Shown in pieces: positions 9,081 to 17,769 of a DNA stretch of 64,000 nucleotides (position 1 is its first letter; the number at the start of each line of letters is the position of its first letter). This DNA comes from Legionella yabuuchiae (GTDB lineage Bacteria > Pseudomonadota > Gammaproteobacteria > Legionellales > Legionellaceae). Position numbers and translations under genes: made by a program. Below the pieces are notes generated by a model. It did not search any database. It was not told where the DNA came from and worked only from the letters and a program-made list of their open reading frames with translations. The DNA is taken from NCBI RefSeq assembly GCF_900640115.1, contig NZ_CAAAIW010000003.1:81500-145499 (forward strand), in the 5' to 3' direction.

Positions 9081-10151
9081 TTATGGATGTTCAATGCCCA
9101 AAATATTGTTGAGAGTCGAACTTACATGCGGGTTAATGTAACCCTTAAAATCATGGCGGCACTGGTGCGCTTTTCGTAATGAAAGAAACGCTTCTTTTTT
9201 GTTGGTTGCTTGTTTTAAAGCATTCGTTTCATGAATGGGATTATAGAGTGTTAGAACGCAATCTTGCCAGGTTGTATCCGCTTGGCATGGAAGTGGTTTC
9301 TTATCCTCAAGGGATACAACATCAAAATCTAACCCAAGTGCTGTATGAAGTTGTTGGCTTAGCCTGATCACGGCGTTTTGTTTTGCTTCTAGGCTATGAC
9401 CGGCAATATGTGGGGTGCATAAGGTGGCGTAATCTACGACTTGAGGATTTATTTCTGGTTCATGTTCAAACACATCGGTACAGTAAATGACTGGATTTTT
9501 TGAGTTTAATAAGGCCTGTTCATTGACTATCCCTCCGCGAGAGGCATTAATTATCACTGTGTTCGCTTGTAATGAATTAATGAACTCTGCATTAATTAAA
9601 TTGTTACTTGGATAGGGCGGATTGGTATGAAAATTAGGATGAATGGTTATTAGAGAACAGCTTTTTAACGCTTGTAGTTCATGGAAGGTTAACGCTTTAT
9701 TTCTTGTTGCTTTTATTGGATCAACGCATAATACTTCAAAGCCAAGTGCCTGTAGCCGTGCGTAGACTCGACTTCCAACTTCTCCAAAACCAATCACACC
9801 GGCTTTAACATCGTGTAACAAGTAGCGTTTCTGTAAATAAGCAATGCTGGAAACAACATAATCTGCTACGGCATGCGCATTGGCTCCTTTCGCGTCAAAC
9901 CATCTGATTCCACGTTCTGCTAGGTAATTCGTATCAAGATGATCAATTCCACTGCTGGCGGTTCCAACATATTGCACAGGACTATGATGCAATAAATCGT
10001 GATTAACTTTTAACGTCGAGCGACAAATTAAAACATCACACTCGTTTATGAGCGCGTTCAACTCTTGTTCTGAGTCGTAGGTGCGTAAGTGAAACGACTG
10101 AGCAAATAATTCATCCAGCCTAGGTAAAGAGGCATCGGCTAAAACGTTCAT
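9081..10151 (-). CDS. pdxB: Erythronate-4-phosphate dehydrogenase
   Basis: It oxidises 4-phosphoerythronate in the DXP-independent-branch route to pyridoxal phosphate. It belongs to the D-2-hydroxyacid dehydrogenase family. The NAD-binding loop GFGEVG is at residues 121-126. The catalytic Arg, Glu and His are seen as R205 (NASRGG), E233 region and H248 (TPHIAGHS). A C-terminal PdxB-specific extension is present, though the 356-residue length is a little short of E. coli (378). The start overlaps the stop of the upstream protease gene by four bases. PdxB enzymes keep tightly bound NAD and use 2-oxo acids to reoxidise it. Confidence 0.92.
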   Translation of the reverse strand: MNVLADASLPRLDELFAQSFHLRTYDSEQELNALINECDVLICRSTLKVNHDLLHHSPVQYVGTASSGIDHLDTNYLAERGIRWFDAKGANAHAVADYVVSSIAYLQKRYLLHDVKAGVIGFGEVGSRVYARLQALGFEVLCVDPIKATRNKALTFHELQALKSCSLITIHPNFHTNPPYPSNNLINAEFINSLQANTVIINASRGGIVNEQALLNSKNPVIYCTDVFEHEPEINPQVVDYATLCTPHIAGHSLEAKQNAVIRLSQQLHTALGLDFDVVSLEDKKPLPCQADTTWQDCVLTLYNPIHETNALKQATNKKEAFLSLRKAHQCRHDFKGYINPHVSSTLNNILGIEHP

Positions 10152-10807
10152 ACATTAAAAATAAGTTGAATCATAGTGAGTGACCAGTATAGCAGGGGGC
10201 CGATCAACCAGTTTAACATTCCAGTAAATAACAAAATCAACAAAATAAAAAGACCATACCGTTCAAGTCTTAAATACAAATAAGATTGTTGAGGAGGAAG
10301 GATGCCTGCTACGATTCGGCTGCCGTCTAAAGGAGGAACCGGTATTAAATTGATATAGGCCAATACTAGGTTAATCAAAATACCAGCTTGAGAGGTCAGT
10401 AAAAGAAACGCTGCGGGTGAAGAAGTTTCAGGGCTAAGAAAGGTAGATAATTTCAGGCAACCCGCCCAAAATATAGCCATAACAAAGTTAATTCCAGGGC
10501 CTGCAAAGGCAACCAGTGCCATATCGCGTCTTGGTTGACGAAGCTGATACCAGTTTATCGGTACCGGTTTCGCCCAGCCGAATACAAAGTGAAACTGAGT
10601 GGCAATCGCAATAAAGATTGGAACCAATATGGTGCCAATTAAGTCAATATGCTTCATTGGATTTAAACTCAAACGACCAAGCATTTTAGCGGTGGTATCT
10701 CCACAACGACTTGCAATGAATGCATGCGCGGCTTCATGCAAGGTAATTGCAAAGATTAAGGGAAGGGCCCAGACGACGATTTTTTGAATAATAGTTAATG
10801 ACTGCAT
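10148..10807 (-). CDS. Site-2 protease family membrane metallopeptidase (M50)
   Basis: This is an intramembrane zinc protease of the compact YwhC/Rip-like type without a PDZ domain. The zinc motif HEAAH is at residues 24-28 in the first membrane segment, and the third ligand region LNLIPVPPLDGSRI lies near residue 165. Several hydrophobic segments are seen. The start is set at the ATG preceded by AGAGAAGG, giving 219 residues; a longer reading frame extends 22 residues upstream without a good ribosome binding site. Substrate is unknown. The four-base overlap with pdxB suggests co-translation. Confidence 0.87.
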   Translation of the reverse strand: MQSLTIIQKIVVWALPLIFAITLHEAAHAFIASRCGDTTAKMLGRLSLNPMKHIDLIGTILVPIFIAIATQFHFVFGWAKPVPINWYQLRQPRRDMALVAFAGPGINFVMAIFWAGCLKLSTFLSPETSSPAAFLLLTSQAGILINLVLAYINLIPVPPLDGSRIVAGILPPQQSYLYLRLERYGLFILLILLFTGMLNWLIGPLLYWSLTMIQLIFNV

Positions 10808-11017
10808 GACACCTTCTCTTGTTATAAAGTGGCCATTGTTCCTTATTTTTTTGAATTTGAAAAGAGCAAACACCTAAAGCCTGGTCCTTAGAGATTGGCC
10901 ATTTATAAAAACGCCGAATATTGTCGTCTTATAACTCCCATCCAATTCTGTCGCAAGCCTTGCTTATTAGCCATTATTATAAAAATGGCCCAAAACGAGT
11001 ATCTTCAGGCGAATGGT

Positions 11018-11122
11018 TATACCGGTGATTGTTCAAAATGCGTGATTTATGCTTTTTCTTTTTTACCCAGGAGAAAAAAATAAATGCGCCTAAAACACGA
11101 ATTTTGAACGATCACGGGTATA
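11018..11122. repeat. MITE-like intergenic repeat, copy 2
   Basis: The left end reads TATACCGGTGATTGTTCAAAAT and the right end is its near-exact reverse complement (ATTTTGAACGATCACGGGTATA). It shares CGTGATTTATGCTTTTTCTT with copy 1. It is shorter than the other copies, with only a small core hairpin (TTTTACCCAGGAGAAAAAA). The rest of the 372 bases between the protease and the next gene shows nothing else clear apart from two TATAAT hexamers (11130 and 11141) just right of the repeat. Confidence 0.72.
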
Positions 11123-11179
11123 TGGGCACTATAATTGCGTTATAATAACCTACCTTGTCTAATATTTGTTGTAAAAACC

Positions 11180-12700
11180 ATGAAGCGTCATATTACAAGT
11201 ATCGTTAAAGATAAGCTAACCGAGGCTGGATTTTATACTGACCGTTGTAAAGGACGTGTTCGAGCTCAAATTGTTCAGCGCGCCATTAATGCAAACTTTC
11301 AAATGGAAGCTGTCTTCAAACATATTGAACTTGAATTTATTTTTTTACTTAAAGCACAACGTTTGAATAATGCGGATATTAAAAGCGCTATTCTTCGATT
11401 AAGGGAAATTGAGTGTATTAATGAGATTTGTGAACGCTTAAAAGAGTTGATTATTAAAGAGGTATCGGAGTTTGAATCTTCAGAAACTCAAGATAACTAT
11501 GTAAAAGAAGATGCTTATTTATCTTTACTTTTTGATGAGATGGACATCACGGCAGGGTTAAGGCGATGGGTTGAAGATGAATATGCTCCAGTAGATGCTA
11601 GGATTGAAGTGACCAAGCATCGAAAGGTCAGGCGCTATGATAGCCTCTCCCGTATTATTGCCTCACAAAGTTCTTCTGTTTCAGTGTGTGGCGCTGTAAC
11701 GATAGATACAAGGTCTGCTCAACCAAGATTAATTATTAGTGCGAACATGAGCTCTGCTGTAGCTGAACCTCGATTTTTAGAGGAAATTAAATTTAAATTA
11801 AGCGTATTAAAATCTTTTTTTTCGACTTATCAATTTGGGTTGGCGGATTTACCTGACGAATCTCGCTGCCATGAGTTATCTTTAAAGTTGTTTCATCAGC
11901 TCTTTCCAAGCTATTTAGCTTCACCACAAACAGGTCAACAAGTCGGTACTCTTGAACAAGCGGTATTTAAGCTGACGCATACAGTCTTGTATGATCCAGA
12001 AACATTTTCAGAGGAAGAAAAAAAGGCATTTCTAGGTGCTCCTGTTATCCTACTTCCCAGCGTTATTGGTGATCATGTCGAAATGCTGATTACTCATATT
12101 ACGCCAAGAGGCTTCATACAAAGCCATGAATCCCTTCCATCTTCTTTAGAGGCTAAGAATTTAAGATTTATTCATGCAGAGCAATTAATTGCAACGTATC
12201 TTTATAACTATTTAAAGATTCCAAGGGAAACAAAGTTTATTTTTGGTATCTCCAAACTTTGTTGCGCTACATGCAGTGGGTTTCTTGAGGCGTATCCTAA
12301 TGTACTATTTCGTGGTCATCATCAACAACAATATGAAGGGGTCATTAATTTAAACACTGGCGTTCGTTCTGCCAGCTCAACTTTAAAAAAAGGACCAACT
12401 GCCCCGGAAAGTAGTCCAATGAAAACACCATACAAATCCAGGACAAGCGGTGCTTTGCCCACAGGAGCGTCGCTTGAGGATGGAGAGACTGGTGTGCCAA
12501 GAGTCCAAAGAGTAATCAGTTTTAAAAAATTTTTTTTGGAGGCGAGTAGCGTAAGTGCAGCTTCCACTACTGGTAGACAAGCTTCTAGCTCCCCTACTGA
12601 CGCTCTTCTAGCTCATGGTGTGTTTAGTTTAAGGTTTCCTCTACCGCCAATTGAGGAACATATTGATACAATTGATCCCAGGTTGGGGCGAATGGCCTAA
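11180..12700 (+). CDS. Deaminase-fold protein resembling the OTT_1508 family, candidate effector
   Basis: The C-terminal half carries the zinc signature of the cytidine-deaminase fold. HAE is at residues 332-334 (His ligand plus catalytic Glu), followed 30 residues later by a CxxC pair, Cys362 and Cys365, in KLCCATCSGFLE. A strand-like segment SVCGAVTID near 168 precedes it, as expected for the fold. This layout fits the OTT_1508-like group of predicted nucleic-acid deaminases known from intracellular bacteria. The first 160 residues are helical with no recognised domain. The tail after about 400 is Ser/Thr/Pro rich and looks disordered. The ATG at 11180 is chosen over an in-frame TTG at 11135 that would overlap the promoter, giving 506 residues. 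No signal peptide. Substrate and secretion are unknown. Confidence 0.7.
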   Translation: MKRHITSIVKDKLTEAGFYTDRCKGRVRAQIVQRAINANFQMEAVFKHIELEFIFLLKAQRLNNADIKSAILRLREIECINEICERLKELIIKEVSEFESSETQDNYVKEDAYLSLLFDEMDITAGLRRWVEDEYAPVDARIEVTKHRKVRRYDSLSRIIASQSSSVSVCGAVTIDTRSAQPRLIISANMSSAVAEPRFLEEIKFKLSVLKSFFSTYQFGLADLPDESRCHELSLKLFHQLFPSYLASPQTGQQVGTLEQAVFKLTHTVLYDPETFSEEEKKAFLGAPVILLPSVIGDHVEMLITHITPRGFIQSHESLPSSLEAKNLRFIHAEQLIATYLYNYLKIPRETKFIFGISKLCCATCSGFLEAYPNVLFRGHHQQQYEGVINLNTGVRSASSTLKKGPTAPESSPMKTPYKSRTSGALPTGASLEDGETGVPRVQRVISFKKFFLEASSVSAASTTGRQASSSPTDALLAHGVFSLRFPLPPIEEHIDTIDPRLGRMA

Positions 12701-12788
12701 TTTCTTTACCTCACAAAACCCCTGGCAATTAACGCTCGGCTTTAATATCATTGCGAATTATTTTTTTTATTCATAGAAGGCGCGCAGG

Positions 12789-14450
12789 TTGCCAAAACTA
12801 AATCCATACTTACAGCTAATTCTTTTATCTCTACTCTTGTTTTTGCCTGGGATAGCCAGTATGCCTGTAATTGACCGCGACGAGGCTCATTTTGCTCAGG
12901 CAACGAGACAGATGTTACAAACGGATTCTTATTTTCAAATCCGTTTTCAAGATAAAACGCGATTTCAAAAACCTCCAGGAATTAACTGGCTACAAGCCGC
13001 TAGCGTGAAGCTATTTAGCCATGAAGATGCTCAAGCCATTTGGCCTTACCGGATTCCTTCTGTCCTAGGCGCATTGCTGGCTGTTTTACTTACGTTTTAT
13101 TTTGCAAGCCAAGTCATTCCACAACAAACAGCACTTATTGGTTCAGCGTTTCTCGCATGTTCTTTGCTGTTAGTGGTTGAATCGCATATGGCGGTTATTG
13201 ATACTTCTTTATTATCCTCTGTCGTGCTCATGCAGGGGGCTCTTTGGGTGATTTATCGCGCGGGATATGACGAAATTAGAGCTCATTGGTGTTGGGCGCT
13301 GCTCTTTTGGTTAGCGATGGCCTATGGGTTTGTCTTAAAGGGGGTGACCCCTTTGGTTGGTGTTTTATCAACGGTAACGTTATGCATCATCGATAAACGG
13401 GTTCGTTGGTTGCGTGGATTGCATTTAGGATGGGGCTTGAGTTTATTTTTAATTTTAAGTTTAACGTGGTTATTTCTTGTAAATGCAGCAGAACAAAGTA
13501 ACTATCTCCTGCAAATGATCCACAAAGATCTGTTGCCTAAATTACAAGGGGGACATGAATCGCATGGTAAGCCCCCTTTATTTCATTTAGTAATTTTACC
13601 ATTGACGATATGGCCTGCCTCCTTATTTTTATGGCAGGGAGCAACCTATGCGTTTACACAAAAACATCAACCTATGGTCAAATTCTTGCTGGCTTGGATT
13701 ATTCCAACTTGGGTGTTTTTTGAGTTAATGCCTACCAAGTTACCGCAATACGTATTGCCTACTTTCCCTGCTTTATGCTTATTGTTAGCTCTAGGAATTA
13801 CGTCAAGTCAGCCTAAATTTAAATCAGGAATATGGCTGCATGTTCTTCAAGTGTTGTGGGGGGTATTAACGGTTGGTCTGGCGACAGCACTTTTGGTTCT
13901 ACCTTATCTTGTGATGCAAAAAGTCACACTTTCTGCCATTATTGTGTTTTGGATTTTAGGGATTCTCGGGGTAACTTGTGTTTATTTTGCTTGGAAAGAA
14001 AGATATAAATCTGCCAGTTACAGCGCTATTTTAGCTGCCGTTTTATCATTTCCTGTCATTTTTTTCTGTTTACTGCCCCAACTTAAGCCTTTATGGATCT
14101 CGCATAATGTTGCACAAGCCATTAACTCCAAGGTTCTTTCTGAAGAAAAACCACTTATAGTGGTTGGATACAGTGAGCCCAGCTTAGTCTTTTATTTGAA
14201 TACAAAAAATGTATTGTTTACCAATCAAGAAACCGCGCTTAATTTACTTGCAAATAAACAAGGTCTTCTATTGATTGATGAGGAAACGTTTGCAAATCTC
14301 CCTAATCACGATTGGCTAACCATTCTTGCTCGAATTCATGGCTTTAACTACAGCAAAGGAACATGGGTAAAACTGCTTTTGATTGAACGACAATACCCTC
14401 TGTCCAATCATGTTGACAATAAAACAATTAAAAAGGGCAATCATGAATAA
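12789..14450 (+). CDS. ArnT-like GT39/PMT-family glycosyltransferase (membrane)
   Basis: A polytopic inner-membrane transferase that takes a sugar from a polyprenyl-phosphate donor and adds it to a periplasmic acceptor (lipid A in the case of ArnT, protein for PMT). About a dozen hydrophobic segments are seen. The first periplasmic loop has the family acidic motif DRDEAHF at 29-35, and RFQKPPGINWLQ follows near residue 58, as in ArnT. The length of 553 residues is the usual size. The start is a TTG (12789) closely following AGG; the next ATG is within the first transmembrane segment region. It begins a four-gene set with PAP2, GT2 and LAB_N. Confidence 0.85.
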   Translation: MPKLNPYLQLILLSLLLFLPGIASMPVIDRDEAHFAQATRQMLQTDSYFQIRFQDKTRFQKPPGINWLQAASVKLFSHEDAQAIWPYRIPSVLGALLAVLLTFYFASQVIPQQTALIGSAFLACSLLLVVESHMAVIDTSLLSSVVLMQGALWVIYRAGYDEIRAHWCWALLFWLAMAYGFVLKGVTPLVGVLSTVTLCIIDKRVRWLRGLHLGWGLSLFLILSLTWLFLVNAAEQSNYLLQMIHKDLLPKLQGGHESHGKPPLFHLVILPLTIWPASLFLWQGATYAFTQKHQPMVKFLLAWIIPTWVFFELMPTKLPQYVLPTFPALCLLLALGITSSQPKFKSGIWLHVLQVLWGVLTVGLATALLVLPYLVMQKVTLSAIIVFWILGILGVTCVYFAWKERYKSASYSAILAAVLSFPVIFFCLLPQLKPLWISHNVAQAINSKVLSEEKPLIVVGYSEPSLVFYLNTKNVLFTNQETALNLLANKQGLLLIDEETFANLPNHDWLTILARIHGFNYSKGTWVKLLLIERQYPLSNHVDNKTIKKGNHE

Positions 14451-15129
14451 ATTAAAACGAAACCTCCCTACACCATTTGACCGATTGATGTCTCTTATGA
14501 CAACGCCTTGGTTTGCAATCAGCTATTTTTTACTCGTTGCACTATGTTTTCTTTATATTGACCAGCCTTTAGCGCTCTTTTTTCAAAGCCTGGATGTAGA
14601 ATCCAATTTTCCGATTTTAGTTTGGATTACTAATATTGGCTTAGGGGGGATTTATATTGTTTCTCTTTTTATCCTAGTGATCGTGTTTCGTTATATCTAT
14701 CAACGCCCGGTCTGGGAAAAAAGAGTCTGGTTTCTTTGGTTATGTGTCGTTATCCCAAGTCTAATTTGTTTGATTTTAAAATATACTTTGGGTCGAGCAC
14801 GTCCTATGTTGTTGTTTAACGATGGATTGTATGGATTTTATGGGTTTAAAACGAAGGCTGCCTATTGGTCATTTCCCTCAGGCCATACTACTACAATAAC
14901 AGGATTGGCTTTCGGGCTATGCATTATTTTTCCAAAATATGCTTACGCCTTTCTTATTACCGCGCTTTGCATCGCAACTTCAAGAGTCCTTTTAACTCAT
15001 CACTATTTAAGTGATGTGCTTATGGCAGCTTATTTGTCGTTTTTAGAAGTAGCGATTATTTATTGGTGGTATCAACGCAAACTTGGAGTTTCTCAGTTAT
15101 CTGTGAGGCAACAAAATTATTCAGCTTAA
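14443..15129 (+). CDS. PAP2-family membrane phosphatase
   Basis: A membrane-bound type 2 phosphatidic acid phosphatase-like enzyme, likely acting on polyprenyl (pyro)phosphate or a lipid A phosphate. All three catalytic motifs are present: K113-x6-RP (LGRARP), PSGH at 145-148 and SR180-181 with H187 and D191. Five to six membrane segments are seen. The ATG at 14443 overlaps the end of the upstream gene by eight bases and has AAAAAGGG ahead of it; an in-frame upstream ATG is rejected because it lies deeper in the neighbour. The 228 residues match the family. Context suggests release or recycling of the lipid carrier. Confidence 0.88.
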   Translation: MNKLKRNLPTPFDRLMSLMTTPWFAISYFLLVALCFLYIDQPLALFFQSLDVESNFPILVWITNIGLGGIYIVSLFILVIVFRYIYQRPVWEKRVWFLWLCVVIPSLICLILKYTLGRARPMLLFNDGLYGFYGFKTKAAYWSFPSGHTTTITGLAFGLCIIFPKYAYAFLITALCIATSRVLLTHHYLSDVLMAAYLSFLEVAIIYWWYQRKLGVSQLSVRQQNYSA

Positions 15130-15225
15130 TATGGAATGCGTCTTATTCTTATTGCCTTGGGTCTAGAATAGAATTGATTAATTACGATATAATGCCTAAC
15201 TTTTGACGAGTTTAGGTTGCCTAAG

Positions 15226-15957
15226 ATGTCTGTAGAGTCGCCCATTGAATTATCAATTATCATCCCAGTTTACAATGAAGTAGATAATGTAGAAGGCTTA
15301 TATCAAGAAGTCGTCACAGCGCTTCCAACAAGCCAGTATAAGTTTGAAGTAATTTATGTGGACGATGGCAGTACCGATGGCACCAAAGAAAAACTACTTG
15401 CGCTGGTAAACGCTTACGATAATCTGCAGGGCGTGTTTCATAAGCATAACTATGGTCAAAGCGCGGCGTTGTTAAGCGGCGCTCGTGCCGCTAGATACCC
15501 ACTACTGGTTACCATGGACGGGGATGGTCAAAATGATCCTGCGGATATCCCACGGTTGTATAAACACGCGCTTACCCCAAATACGATTGTGCTCGGAAAT
15601 CGCCAGAAACGAGATGATAATGCACTACGGCGTTTATCATCCAGAATTGGTAATAACGTTCGCCAATGGATTCTTAATGATGAATGCCCAGACACAGGTT
15701 GTAGCCTAAAATTGTTCCCGCGCGATGCCTTTTTAATGCTACCCCATTTTAATCATATGCATCGTTTTATACCGGCCTTGTTTAAACGCGCAGGCTTTAG
15801 GTTGGTTAATGTTAAAGTCAACCATCGTCCTCGTCTTCATGGCGTATCAAAGTATGGTGTAATGAATCGTCTTTTTGTTGGGATTCATGATTTAATAGGT
15901 ATGCGCTGGTTATTAAAACGTCCCTGCGCACCGGAGGTTAACAATGTTGAACGTTGA
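15226..15957 (+). CDS. GT2 glycosyltransferase, polyprenyl-phosphate sugar synthase-like
   Basis: It is similar in layout to ArnC and dolichol-phosphate mannose synthases, which transfer a sugar from a nucleotide donor onto polyprenyl phosphate at the cytoplasmic face. The GT-A fold motifs are present: IIIPVYNE at 11-18, VDDGSTDG at 45-52, and MDGDGQNDP for metal binding. The C terminus lacks the paired membrane helices of ArnC, so this is a soluble, short form (243 residues). The ATG at 15226 is preferred to a TTG nine bases upstream. The end overlaps the LAB_N gene. Confidence 0.87.
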   Translation: MSVESPIELSIIIPVYNEVDNVEGLYQEVVTALPTSQYKFEVIYVDDGSTDGTKEKLLALVNAYDNLQGVFHKHNYGQSAALLSGARAARYPLLVTMDGDGQNDPADIPRLYKHALTPNTIVLGNRQKRDDNALRRLSSRIGNNVRQWILNDECPDTGCSLKLFPRDAFLMLPHFNHMHRFIPALFKRAGFRLVNVKVNHRPRLHGVSKYGVMNRLFVGIHDLIGMRWLLKRPCAPEVNNVER

Positions 15958-16249
15958 GTATGTATGGTTAGGTGTTGGTCTTTTGGGACAAGCAATTTTT
16001 TCAGCGCGCTTTATCGTTCAATGGTTGGTGAGTGAAAAAGTAAAGCGCAGCGTTATTCCTGTGGCCTTTTGGTATTTAAGTTTGTTAGGTGGTATCACCT
16101 TATTGGCGTATTCGATTTATAAACGTGATCCAGTGTTTATTTTAGGCCAATCCACTGGGGTATTTATTTATTCTAGAAATTTGTTGCTTATCCAACGAGA
16201 ACGAATCTCACGGAGTCAAACATTAAAACAAGCGAAAGGCTCCATTTAG
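15944..16249 (+). CDS. Lipid A biosynthesis N-terminal domain (LAB_N) membrane protein
   Basis: A 101-residue protein made only of the LAB_N domain, a three-helix membrane unit found at the N terminus of some LpxB proteins and as a free-standing gene beside GT2/GT39 genes. Motifs QAIFSARFIVQW (17-28) and SVIPVAFWYLSLLGG (36-50) match the family. Its biochemical role is not established; the constant pairing with polyprenyl-sugar synthases and the small multidrug-like shape suggest a lipid-linked sugar flippase or partner. The start lies inside the end of the GT2 gene, showing tight coupling. Confidence 0.88.
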   Translation: MLNVEYVWLGVGLLGQAIFSARFIVQWLVSEKVKRSVIPVAFWYLSLLGGITLLAYSIYKRDPVFILGQSTGVFIYSRNLLLIQRERISRSQTLKQAKGSI

Positions 16250-16263
16250 CAAATTGTACAACA

Positions 16264-16430
16264 TATACCCGTAATCTTTCAAAATGCTAGTTTTTGGGCG
16301 ATTCGATTTTTTTGGCAGAGCGGCTTTTAAAGATGAATTAATAGCGAGCTCTATTGAGAATCATTAAAAGCCGCTCTGGCGGAAAAAGCGATAGAACAAA
16401 TCTAGCCTTTTGAAAGATTACGGGTACATA
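16264..16430. repeat. MITE-like intergenic repeat, copy 3
   Basis: The left terminus TATACCCGTAATCTTTCAAA and the right terminus are near-exact reverse complements of each other, and the left terminus matches the ends of copies 1 and 2. The core is a different palindrome: CAGAGCGGCTTTTAAAG on the left arm and its partner TTAAAAGCCGCTCTG on the right. It has no coding capacity and fills nearly the whole gap between the LAB_N gene and the thioredoxin/membrane gene. Confidence 0.75.
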
Positions 16431-16454
16431 ATATAAATATAAAGGGATTTTGAA

Positions 16455-17681
16455 ATGAATCAGCCTCTAACGCGGCAAACTACAGGTATTCATTGTTTTT
16501 TGACCTTTTGCATGGTGCTTATCCTATTTCCTGCCCATGCTGTTGTAAATTCTACCCCATGGTATACAACAGGCACCAATCACCAGGTAACGTTGAAGGT
16601 TGATTTCTTCATGTCTTCAACTTGTCCCCATTGCCACAAAGCGGATGAATTTTTTAAAACAATTGAACCTAACTACCCCTGGCTTGAGATTAAACGGCAT
16701 GTAATTGATAAAGACAAAGCAGCGTTAAAACTGTTTTATGAGCGATTGCAAGCCTTAGATGTTAATAATTTCGCCGTTCCAGCGTTTTTCTTTTGTGGAT
16801 CCAGATGGGTTGGTTTTGCCGATCCAGAGCGTTCTGGAAAGCCTCTATTAAGTGCAATGAAGTATTGCTATGAACAAATAAAAAAACATGGGGAATTACC
16901 ACAAGCAACCATCCGGGTATTAAAGGCCAAAGGAACAGCGAGCCAATTTGAAATTGATAACTGGATAGCTCGCAGCCCACAATTATTTGTTCCTTTGTCT
17001 GGTTTAATGGATGCGATTACCCCTTGTTCTTTGTTTATTTATTTGGTTCTCTTGGCTTACATTTCGCTGCATTCGGGGTTTAAAGTCCTGCAATATCTGA
17101 TCGCGATGACTTATCTGATAACTATTCTGGCTTTCGCATTCTTTGAGTTGGCATTTACCAATCAGTTTTATGCAGTGATTAATGCCTTAAGATGGCCCGC
17201 AGGAATAATTGGTTTATTTTTAGTATGGTATTTAGTGTTTTATGGCAGAGGAGCAAAAATGAAACCAGGGCAACGTTTGCCAATGGTATTGCCTATGGTT
17301 ATTCTAACTACAGCGCTTGTTTTTTTCTATCAGCAAGCGTGTTTAATGAATATTGGGATGATTTTTGATCAATGGTTGTCTGGTCAAACCTTAACTACAA
17401 CGGAACGTTATACTTATATTGGTATTTATTTGGTCAGTTATTTAATTCCGTTTATTCTTTTCTCTCTCGTGTACCTGTTCTTAATTCATTTAAGGCGTTT
17501 TCAAACGTATCATGAGCACTTATATCTAAGTGGCTGGACGTTTCTTCTTGGGGTTGGTGTTTTTTTAATAATAAAACCACTTTGGTTATCTAAATTAATG
17601 TATTCTTACATGGTTTTACTGATTGCGATTCTAGTCGGTTGGTTTTTACCTTATTGGAGAGCCAGACATGAAAAAAGATAA
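16455..17681 (+). CDS. Periplasmic thioredoxin-like domain fused to a multi-pass membrane domain
   Basis: The 408-residue protein begins with a signal peptide or anchor (residues about 10-30). A thioredoxin-fold domain with CPHC at 57-60 follows, with a cis-Pro loop VPAFFF near 111. Then come about seven hydrophobic helices starting near 175 with LSGLMDAITPCSLFIYLVLL, a pattern like the CcdA/DsbD transmembrane electron carrier. This order (Trx first, membrane domain second) is the reverse of DsbD. It probably handles disulfides or reducing equivalents across the inner membrane. It stands alone between copy 3 of the repeat and lipA. Only one Cys is plain in the first membrane motif, so electron transfer is unproven. 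Confidence 0.75.
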   Translation: MNQPLTRQTTGIHCFLTFCMVLILFPAHAVVNSTPWYTTGTNHQVTLKVDFFMSSTCPHCHKADEFFKTIEPNYPWLEIKRHVIDKDKAALKLFYERLQALDVNNFAVPAFFFCGSRWVGFADPERSGKPLLSAMKYCYEQIKKHGELPQATIRVLKAKGTASQFEIDNWIARSPQLFVPLSGLMDAITPCSLFIYLVLLAYISLHSGFKVLQYLIAMTYLITILAFAFFELAFTNQFYAVINALRWPAGIIGLFLVWYLVFYGRGAKMKPGQRLPMVLPMVILTTALVFFYQQACLMNIGMIFDQWLSGQTLTTTERYTYIGIYLVSYLIPFILFSLVYLFLIHLRRFQTYHEHLYLSGWTFLLGVGVFLIIKPLWLSKLMYSYMVLLIAILVGWFLPYWRARHEKR

Positions 17682-17769
17682 AAAAGCGCACATAAGTATA
17701 GACCACAACGACCTTGATTTAAGCCGCTCCATTTGAGATCATAAGGATAATTTATTAAGCAGGTGTGCA

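Noticed and set aside
10895..11083. 62-residue open frame between the protease and the deaminase-like gene
   Set aside because: About a third is made of the MITE-like repeat, it has no ribosome binding site and no coding character.
16264..16430. Reading the long palindromes as ordinary rho-independent terminators
   Set aside because: They lack a U-run at the right place and their outer termini are shared by separate loci with different cores, which a terminator does not explain.
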